A stretch of 9,920 nucleotides of DNA from Nitrosomonas sp. (GTDB taxonomy: Bacteria > Pseudomonadota > Gammaproteobacteria > Burkholderiales > Nitrosomonadaceae), in assembly GCA_003514765.1 (NCBI GenBank), contig DOOY01000305.1, forward strand, positions 1-9,920, given 5' to 3'. Both the position numbers and the translations under genes were made by a program. Under the pieces are notes generated by a model. That model had not been told where the DNA came from. It did not search any database and worked only from the letters and a program-made list of their open reading frames with translations. Below, in pieces: positions 4,888 to 9,920 of the stretch (its first letter is position 1; each line of letters starts with the position of its first letter).

Positions 4888-6855
4888 CTAGTCGCGCGCT
4901 TGATGAATAGCGTCTACCAGACCAGAACAATGTATGTTTTCCTGGTTGTCTTCCTTCCCATCTTTCATTTCTTCTTGAAGAAATGAATATAAACTTGCAA
5001 TCGGCGCTGAAGGTAATAATGCCAACGAAGCCGCTCCACGAATAATAGCTGATTTGCCAGGTGTGAAGGTTGGTTCATTGAAACTGCCTCCAATATGCAG
5101 TGGCGCACGTGCTGAAAACAGGCTCAGATCCTTGGGTTTCGGATCAATTATCAAATCCAGTTGTTCCGTATTGAAGTCAAGTGAACCCTTACCCAAAAAG
5201 ACAGTATCTTCCGTATCAATAATCAGGGTATCCATGTCCATGACACCGTTACTGGTTGGCAGATCCACAAAAGCGCAATTGATCTGCGCATCATTTTTTT
5301 TATCACCGAACAGTGCGACTAATGCTTCCCCGATGTCTATTCCGGCGAGTTCCACCAATAGATCGTCAAACTGACCGCCTGTCATAAGCATGAGTAATCC
5401 GCCGTCTGCCGAGGCGAACATTTCCGAAATAGAATCGCCATTGAACCAAAATGTTGCTTGACCGCCGATCAGGCCTGCGCTTTTATCTGCCATTTCAAAA
5501 CGGTGCAGAATCTCGCCCAATCGGACGTGACGTATTTCAGTTTCGATTTTACTTTTAACTGGCTGCGTTCGCGTGTCGAGCTCAAAGCGTGAGCGGATAC
5601 TTCCGTTGGCGACACCAAAATCCAGCGGTGCAAGTATTAAATGACCGCCATCAATAATGACCTTCATAATAAGATCATCTACAGGCAGTTTTGATTCGAC
5701 ATGCTTGCTTCGTAAGACGATGTTGGCATTAATGGTTCTTAGGCGCTCAAAATCAATGGATTCCTTGGGTAAAACCTGTGGGCTGGCTGCCTCTTTTTTT
5801 GCTTCTTTTTTTTGCGCTACAGAGGCCTTTTCGCCAGGTCCGGTATCGGGCGCAAGGCCAATGAGAGGACCAAGATCGTCTAAATCAATATTTTTTGAAG
5901 TAAGGTCTGCCTCTATGAAAATCGGTTCAGTCATATTCAGGCTGATTTTGCCGGCGATGTCGCTGTTACCGATTCGTCCATCCAGGGCTTTCAGTTGCAA
6001 TGCGTTTTCCAGATAAGACAACTCACCTTTCAACCGATAGGGCGGCAGGCTGGGCAATGGCAGCCCGAGCATCTGTGACAATCTTTCGGGATTAGGGCCT
6101 GTTATCATAAAATTTAAATCCAGGCCTTTGAATTGTAATGGCTGTGTGATTGTGCCGCTAATATTTAGCGTAGTCTTTCCAGCTTGCAAATCCAGAGTCA
6201 GTGGATAGGGGGTTTCTGTGTGCTGAATCGCAACCAATGGGCCGGCGTTTAAGTTTATTTGCACCGGTCGTCCATTGATTTTTCCCTTTGCCTCTAGTTC
6301 GGTGGCTTCTTTATCCGTTTGCTCATTGATTGTTACAAGTGTTGCCGTAATGGCTGTCTGCGCAGATAAATCACGATAAATCAAGCTACCATCTTGAATG
6401 CGTAAGCGCTCGATAATTGGAAGTTCGGTACGATCTTGCGATGAAGGTTCTTCGTCAGTGAGGAATACCCAGTTGGGTTGGCCTTCCGACGATTTTTCTA
6501 AAACAATATGCGGTTTCGTGAGCATAATTTCAGGAAACACCACGCGGCCTCTGATCAGCTTGAGCAAATCAATTCGCAGTTCCAGCGCTGCGAGTTCCAG
6601 TATGTTTGGCTGATCACTCCATGCCGCATTTTCAAACTGTATTTGTTCAATCCTGATACGCGGTGTCAAAGACCAGTCAACAGTCAAGTCGCCATCAATG
6701 GTCAGTTTCCGGTTCGTCAGATCACTGACTTTTTGCACAGCCATATCGCGAGCCCAGTCCCAGTTCATCAGCGAGACTGACAATACACTTAAAAGAACGA
6801 GCGAAAGAAAGGCGATTCCAATCCATTTTATGATAGTCATGATTAATAATCTCAT
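4888..6855 (-). CDS. AsmA family protein
   Basis: A 655-residue protein anchored by one N-terminal membrane helix (about residues 7-30), with the rest predicted in the periplasm. Residues about 31-130 carry the AsmA N-terminal pattern: A-V-Q-K-V-S-D-L-T-N-R-K-L-T-I-D-G-D-L, then L-T-P-R-I-R-I-E, then N-I-L-E-L-A-A-L-E-L-R-I-D-L-L. Repeated amphipathic beta stretches follow. A Lys/Ala/Glu-rich linker lies at about 340-360. Residues about 440-605 match the AsmA C-terminal region, including L-I-I-D-P-K-P-K-D-L-S-L-F and a closing P-L-H-I-G-G-S-F-N-E-P. AsmA-like proteins (AsmA, YhdP, TamB, YdbH) are implicated in phospholipid movement to, and homeostasis of, the outer membrane. The start lies 10 bases after the phosphoesterase stop, so co-transcription is likely. 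No strong ribosome site precedes either ATG 6855 or the in-frame ATG 6840, five codons later. Confidence 0.9.
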   Translation of the reverse strand: MRLLIMTIIKWIGIAFLSLVLLSVLSVSLMNWDWARDMAVQKVSDLTNRKLTIDGDLTVDWSLTPRIRIEQIQFENAAWSDQPNILELAALELRIDLLKLIRGRVVFPEIMLTKPHIVLEKSSEGQPNWVFLTDEEPSSQDRTELPIIERLRIQDGSLIYRDLSAQTAITATLVTINEQTDKEATELEAKGKINGRPVQINLNAGPLVAIQHTETPYPLTLDLQAGKTTLNISGTITQPLQFKGLDLNFMITGPNPERLSQMLGLPLPSLPPYRLKGELSYLENALQLKALDGRIGNSDIAGKISLNMTEPIFIEADLTSKNIDLDDLGPLIGLAPDTGPGEKASVAQKKEAKKEAASPQVLPKESIDFERLRTINANIVLRSKHVESKLPVDDLIMKVIIDGGHLILAPLDFGVANGSIRSRFELDTRTQPVKSKIETEIRHVRLGEILHRFEMADKSAGLIGGQATFWFNGDSISEMFASADGGLLMLMTGGQFDDLLVELAGIDIGEALVALFGDKKNDAQINCAFVDLPTSNGVMDMDTLIIDTEDTVFLGKGSLDFNTEQLDLIIDPKPKDLSLFSARAPLHIGGSFNEPTFTPGKSAIIRGAASLALLPSAPIASLYSFLQEEMKDGKEDNQENIHCSGLVDAIHQARD

Positions 6856-6865
6856 TTCACGGTAT

Positions 6866-7717
6866 TTAATTGAGTTTGCTTCTGTTGTGATTGGTTCCTG
6901 CTGGCCTGCGGCGTTTAAACGTATGCCGGCTTACTGGTTCAAAAATAGCTATCCGTTCATGATAGTGATAATGTTCTACCTGAATATCCGTGTTCGAAAG
7001 TGTGATCAGGTTAAACGAATTTTTTTCACGTTCGAGACCGCGGCCACGGCGTGAAGTCGTTGTGCCGCATTGTACGATAATGATGCCGTGATCCCGGTTT
7101 TCGCCTGCATATACATCGAGAGAATGACCGACATAGGCCCGGTGCAAGTGGCCTGCTAAAACAACATCAACCCGCATGCGTGTAAATGCTTCCAGAGTAC
7201 GCTTGGCTTGTGGCATAGGCCAGGTTCGGTCGAATGTTGGCGCCGGTACCAAGTGGTGGTGCATGACGACTATTCTTAATATATCTTCCGGTACGGCGGC
7301 AAAGGTATGTGCACAGAATGCGAGCTGTTCGCGGCTCAATCGACCATTCTTGATCGCGCGGTATGGCGCAGTGGAATCCAACCCGACAAATACTGCGTCA
7401 TCGACGTACAGCGAGGTGTCGAGCTTGTTCGCCAGATAGTTTTGGTACAGTGCGTGCGGATGCAGTAAGCGCTCCCAGAAACGATACAATGGCACGTCAT
7501 GATTTCCAGGGACGATAACGCGCGGCAATGGCGGCAGGCGCTGTAGAAATTTTAGTGCGGCTTCGAATTCCTGTGGTTTGGCGCGTTGGGTAAAATCACC
7601 ACTGATCACGATCACATCCGGGGACAGCACTTCAACTTGCGCCAGCACGACTTCGCTCACACCGGGCAAAAAATGCTTTCCAAAATGCAGATCAGATAAG
7701 TGAAGAATTTTTGTCAT
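6866..7717 (-). CDS. Calcineurin-like metallophosphoesterase
   Basis: A 283-residue soluble enzyme of the calcineurin-like phosphoesterase superfamily. All five metal-binding motifs are present in order: S-D-L-H at 8-11, G-D-F-T with Asp41, G-N-H-D at 71-74, the M-H-H-H run at 152-155 and G-H-L-H at 189-192. This supports an intact dinuclear metal centre. The layout resembles the CpdA/Icc-like group (COG1409), whose members act on cyclic nucleotides, phospholipid-type substrates or others; the sequence does not fix the substrate. No signal peptide is visible, so the enzyme is cytoplasmic or on the inner face of the membrane. The last 15-20 residues are basic and probably disordered. It sits between a lipid-kinase-family gene and an AsmA-family gene, which makes a phospholipid-related substrate an attractive but untested idea. 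No clear ribosome binding site precedes the ATG. It is shorter than typical nucleotidases and lacks their C-terminal domain. Confidence 0.88.
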   Translation of the reverse strand: MTKILHLSDLHFGKHFLPGVSEVVLAQVEVLSPDVIVISGDFTQRAKPQEFEAALKFLQRLPPLPRVIVPGNHDVPLYRFWERLLHPHALYQNYLANKLDTSLYVDDAVFVGLDSTAPYRAIKNGRLSREQLAFCAHTFAAVPEDILRIVVMHHHLVPAPTFDRTWPMPQAKRTLEAFTRMRVDVVLAGHLHRAYVGHSLDVYAGENRDHGIIIVQCGTTTSRRGRGLEREKNSFNLITLSNTDIQVEHYHYHERIAIFEPVSRHTFKRRRPAGTNHNRSKLN

Positions 7718-7833
7718 TGATGCTTAGAAATAGATATGAACTAATCTTTCAGAATTTGCCATACAGTTTTCCTGCTGCCTGGTTCATCCCCCATAAAATT
7801 ACCAGATGACTTATCGCGTCTATTGCTGGACGG

Positions 7834-8724
7834 TCAATTTGAATCAACGACGCGTAATGCTTCTTTTTTGGTTTCTAGTTTAATGGGTATACTCAGTTTG
7901 GTGAGTTCTCCATCGATGACGGCATGAGTATGATCTGAATCAGTTTTGATGACAATATCTGTTACTGCGCGAATGTCAAGGCGGCTGGCGTCTTTTATGC
8001 CGTCGGTCCAGGCGTAGAGTATTGCTTCCAGCAGTGTCAATAATTTGACATCAACGGGAGCAATAATCATCAAATTTCCGCGATCCAGCCGTTTTCGATG
8101 TACCAAAGAAGTAATATCAAGCTCATAATGATTATTTGCAATTAAAAACATCGGTGATTTGATGTCGTCTCCCTTATTTGTGCGCCATATGAATGACCGC
8201 CTGGATTGATGGCGCAATAGCACTTTTATCAACGCATAAACCGTTGCAATCAGCTTTGGGAAACGCTGCGAGAATCGGACAATACCGCGATATCGAACGA
8301 CGAGTGGGTACATTCCCAAGGAAACGTTATTCAAAAAGAACTGATTATTCACGCGACCCACGTCAATATGACGGCTGAATTCACTATTCAGTAACGGTAA
8401 AAATTCATCGAGTTGGGTTGGCAGCTGTAAATCCTTGACAAAATGATTCATGGTGCCTAGTGGCAGGGGGAAAAGTACAATTTTTGTGCCGACCAGATAT
8501 TGGATCGCCTGGTTGATTGTGCCGTCTCCGCCGCCAATGACGAGTTTTTCGGTGCCGTCATTAATCAATTTCTGTATACAGGTCGATAATTCTGACGGGT
8601 GAAGCCACAACAATTGAATCGGCTTATTAACCACCTCTAGCGCTTTAAGCAGGCCAGCACGTCCGAGTTTTCTGGCTGTTCCCGCTTTGCGGTTCACAAT
8701 AACAACTAATCGTTCTTCAGTCAT
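7834..8724 (-). CDS. Diacylglycerol kinase family lipid kinase
   Basis: A 296-residue protein of the DAGK catalytic family (DgkB/YegS/BmrU-like), which transfers phosphate from ATP to a lipid hydroxyl such as that of diacylglycerol. Visible motifs are V-N-R-K-A-G-T-A at 10-17, the nucleotide-binding G-G-G-D-G-T at 64-69, P-L-G-T-M-N-H-F at 88-95, and L-N-N-V-S-L-G at 131-137. The second half has the beta-rich lipid-binding character, ending with V-I-D-G-E-L close to the C-terminus. In canonical enzymes the third motif reads P-x-G-T-x-N-D; the His in place of Asp occurs, to my recollection, in a common proteobacterial subfamily. The start is ambiguous: the ATG at 8724 is preferred, while a GTG at 8733 would add three residues. 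Neither has a ribosome site. It lies 116 bases upstream of the phosphoesterase gene on the same strand and may head that transcript. Confidence 0.87.
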   Translation of the reverse strand: MTEERLVVIVNRKAGTARKLGRAGLLKALEVVNKPIQLLWLHPSELSTCIQKLINDGTEKLVIGGGDGTINQAIQYLVGTKIVLFPLPLGTMNHFVKDLQLPTQLDEFLPLLNSEFSRHIDVGRVNNQFFLNNVSLGMYPLVVRYRGIVRFSQRFPKLIATVYALIKVLLRHQSRRSFIWRTNKGDDIKSPMFLIANNHYELDITSLVHRKRLDRGNLMIIAPVDVKLLTLLEAILYAWTDGIKDASRLDIRAVTDIVIKTDSDHTHAVIDGELTKLSIPIKLETKKEALRVVDSN

Positions 8725-8988
8725 GGCCGGCACGCAAACAATATAATTTCATAATGGCTTGATGAATGCGCATTTGAAGTAGAGTGCTGGAGTAATAAGG
8801 TTAAGTCGCAAAGCAAATTAATAAAGTAGGCTTGGATATTAAAAAGGATGTGGGTATCGGAAAACCCGTGTTCAAAGTTTCAATATTTCACAAAGTGCAA
8901 GTTAACACAAAAAATCAGGCGTTGGCATTAACAAATGTTAGTATCAACAATTTAACATTGCAGCATAAGCTGGCGGATCGATAGATCA

Positions 8989-9000
8989 AAGGCATGCCTT
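8989..9000. promoter_or_regulatory. Perfect 12-bp palindrome next to a candidate promoter
   Basis: AAGGCATGCCTT is its own reverse complement. It covers the position where the -35 element would sit for the extended -10-like site at 9011-9019, which lacks a good -35 of its own. That placement suits binding of a dimeric regulator, activator or repressor, acting on the peptidase gene. No regulator is encoded nearby; the role is inference. Confidence 0.3.
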
Positions 9001-9010
9001 GCTGGTTAAG

Positions 9011-9019
9011 TGATAAAAT
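9011..9019 (+). promoter_or_regulatory. Candidate extended -10 promoter for the peptidase gene
   Basis: TGATAAAAT fits the extended -10 form TGn followed by TAAAAT, which matches five of six TATAAT positions. No good -35 lies 17 bases upstream, as extended -10 promoters often allow. Transcription would start near 9026, leaving a leader of about 74 bases before the TTG start. Confidence 0.3.
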
Positions 9020-9099
9020 TTAACGCCGGTACTTAAATAAACGCGCATCGCTTTCTATCTGAAAAGATTAGACGAAAATTCAATCATATCAGGTAATTA

Positions 9100-9920
9100 T
9101 TGAAAATTTTGCAGATTTCGCATCTATCAAAAATACTTGTAACTGTTACCCTGATGACATCGCTCAGCGGTTGCGCCAGCTTGGCTTATTATGCACAAGC
9201 GGTTGACGGTCATATGGATATTATGCGCCGTTCTCAGCCGATTAACGCCATGATCGCCGATCCCGGCGTCGATCCGGATCTGAAGCGGACACTCAACAAG
9301 ATCATAACAATACGTAACTTCGCAAGCAACGAACTCAAGCTTCCCAGTAATCGCAGTTATACAAAATATGCCGATCTGGAGCGGCCTTACGCGGTGTGGA
9401 ATGTTGTCGCCGCGCCGGAATTTTCTTTCAAATTAAAAGAGTGGTGCTTTATAAAAGCCGGTTGTGTGAGTTACCGCGGTTTTTTTTCGCTGACCAAAGC
9501 TGAAAACTATGCAGATAAACTCAGGGCTAAAGGCTACGATGTCCATGTCAGCGGAATTCCTGCTTATTCAACGTTGGGATGGTTTGTTGACCCGGTGCTG
9601 AATACTTTTATCGATTCGGAATTGGAGCTGGCGCGTTTGATTTTTCATGAGCTTGCGCATCAGGTTGTTTATGTGCCCGGCGATACGGTTTTCAACGAAT
9701 CGTTCGCGACTTTGGTTGAACAGGAAGGCGTCAAGCGCTGGCTTGTGTACAACGGCACCACAGCCGAATATGCCGAATATCGTGCCCGGCAGAAAAGACA
9801 AAGGGTTTTCAATACACTTGTGCGGAATCATCGCGCGCGACTGGAAATGCTCTTTGATGCAGACATCAGCGAAATGGAAAAACGTGCCGGGAAGGCACGT
9901 ATTTTTGATGACTTACGTGA
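9100..9920 (+). CDS. Putative aminopeptidase lipoprotein (COG4324/PF10023), cut by the window end
   Basis: An open frame of 273 codons runs off the right edge. The N-terminus is a lipoprotein signal with lipobox L-S-G-C and Cys25, followed by Ala, so it is probably outer-membrane anchored. The sequence matches the putative aminopeptidase family PF10023: W-C-F-I-K-A-G-C (115-122) followed by V-S-Y-R-G-F-F, then a zinc motif H-E-L-A-H at 183-187 and N-E-S-F-A-T with Glu200 as the likely third ligand, the spacing expected of a gluzincin. Two cysteines (116, 122) are conserved-looking. Family members are, from memory, about 350 residues, so roughly the last quarter is missing. The TTG at 9100-9102 is chosen because an in-frame TAA lies just upstream at 9094-9096 and AGGT (9091-9094) precedes it at five bases; no ATG exists before the signal core. 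Peptidase activity in this family is predicted and, as far as I know, barely tested. Confidence 0.88.
   Translation, partial: MKILQISHLSKILVTVTLMTSLSGCASLAYYAQAVDGHMDIMRRSQPINAMIADPGVDPDLKRTLNKIITIRNFASNELKLPSNRSYTKYADLERPYAVWNVVAAPEFSFKLKEWCFIKAGCVSYRGFFSLTKAENYADKLRAKGYDVHVSGIPAYSTLGWFVDPVLNTFIDSELELARLIFHELAHQVVYVPGDTVFNESFATLVEQEGVKRWLVYNGTTAEYAEYRARQKRQRVFNTLVRNHRARLEMLFDADISEMEKRAGKARIFDDLR

Larger units (their letters stand above)
8725..9099. other. Divergent intergenic region between the lipid kinase and peptidase genes
   Basis: These 375 AT-rich bases hold no coding frame I can support on either strand. They must contain promoters for the two divergent genes. Visible structure is a 12-bp palindrome at 8989-9000, an extended -10-like site at 9011-9019 and a 7-bp inverted repeat (AATGTTA 8934-8940, TAACATT 8953-8959). 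No convincing promoter for the minus-strand lipid kinase gene stood out. A small RNA or short peptide gene cannot be excluded. Confidence 0.5.

Noticed and set aside
5054..6016. Plus-strand frames opposite the AsmA-family gene
   Set aside because: Ser/Arg/Leu-rich strings antisense to a well-supported gene, with no family resemblance or ribosome sites.
1..9920. CRISPR array, defence island, prophage or intact transposon
   Set aside because: No spaced direct repeats, no integrase or transposase frame, and no recognisable effector genes; all supported genes are housekeeping or envelope types.

Overview
The window looks like ordinary chromosome of a Gram-negative proteobacterium. Three predicted outer-membrane-type lipoproteins, an OmpA-type peptidoglycan-binding protein, an AsmA-family inner-membrane protein and a BON-domain lipoprotein all imply an outer membrane. 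The overall gene flavour (moderate GC, COG4324-type lipoprotein peptidase, single-BON lipoprotein, DUF4398/OmpA pair) suggests a betaproteobacterium, perhaps of the Nitrosomonas group. That placement is an impression and was not tested by any search.

Layout, left to right. (1) 1-173, plus strand: the C-terminal tail of an aspartoacylase/succinylglutamate desuccinylase-like protein. (2) 174-519: a non-coding stretch with an imperfect hairpin, a perfect 12-bp palindrome and a plausible sigma70-type promoter. (3) 520-2498, plus strand: an envelope cluster of a small DUF4398 lipoprotein, a DUF4398 plus OmpA lipoprotein, and a secreted SleB-type (Hydrolase_2) cell-wall hydrolase. (4) 2640-3206, plus strand: a stand-alone pRiA4b ORF-3-like protein. 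(5) 3289-4437, plus strand: a cation diffusion facilitator with an extra C-terminal domain. (6) 4524-8724, minus strand, convergent with the previous group: lipid kinase (DAGK family), calcineurin-like metallophosphoesterase, AsmA-family protein and BON lipoprotein, in that transcription order. The last three are closely packed and probably one transcript. (7) 8725-9099: a divergent intergenic region with a 12-bp palindrome next to a possible extended -10 promoter. (8) 9100 to the window end, plus strand: a lipoprotein zinc peptidase of the putative aminopeptidase family (COG4324/PF10023), cut by the window edge.

The common theme is the cell envelope. The DUF4398/OmpA/SleB group would tether to and cut peptidoglycan. 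The DAGK/phosphoesterase/AsmA/BON group would act at the inner membrane and periplasm, plausibly in phospholipid turnover or transport, though the phosphoesterase substrate is unknown. I see no tRNA, rRNA, CRISPR array, intact insertion sequence, toxin-antitoxin pair or recognisable defence system. The two gene neighbourhoods above and the C-terminal extension of the CDF transporter are the points most worth a second look; none is proof of a new system.
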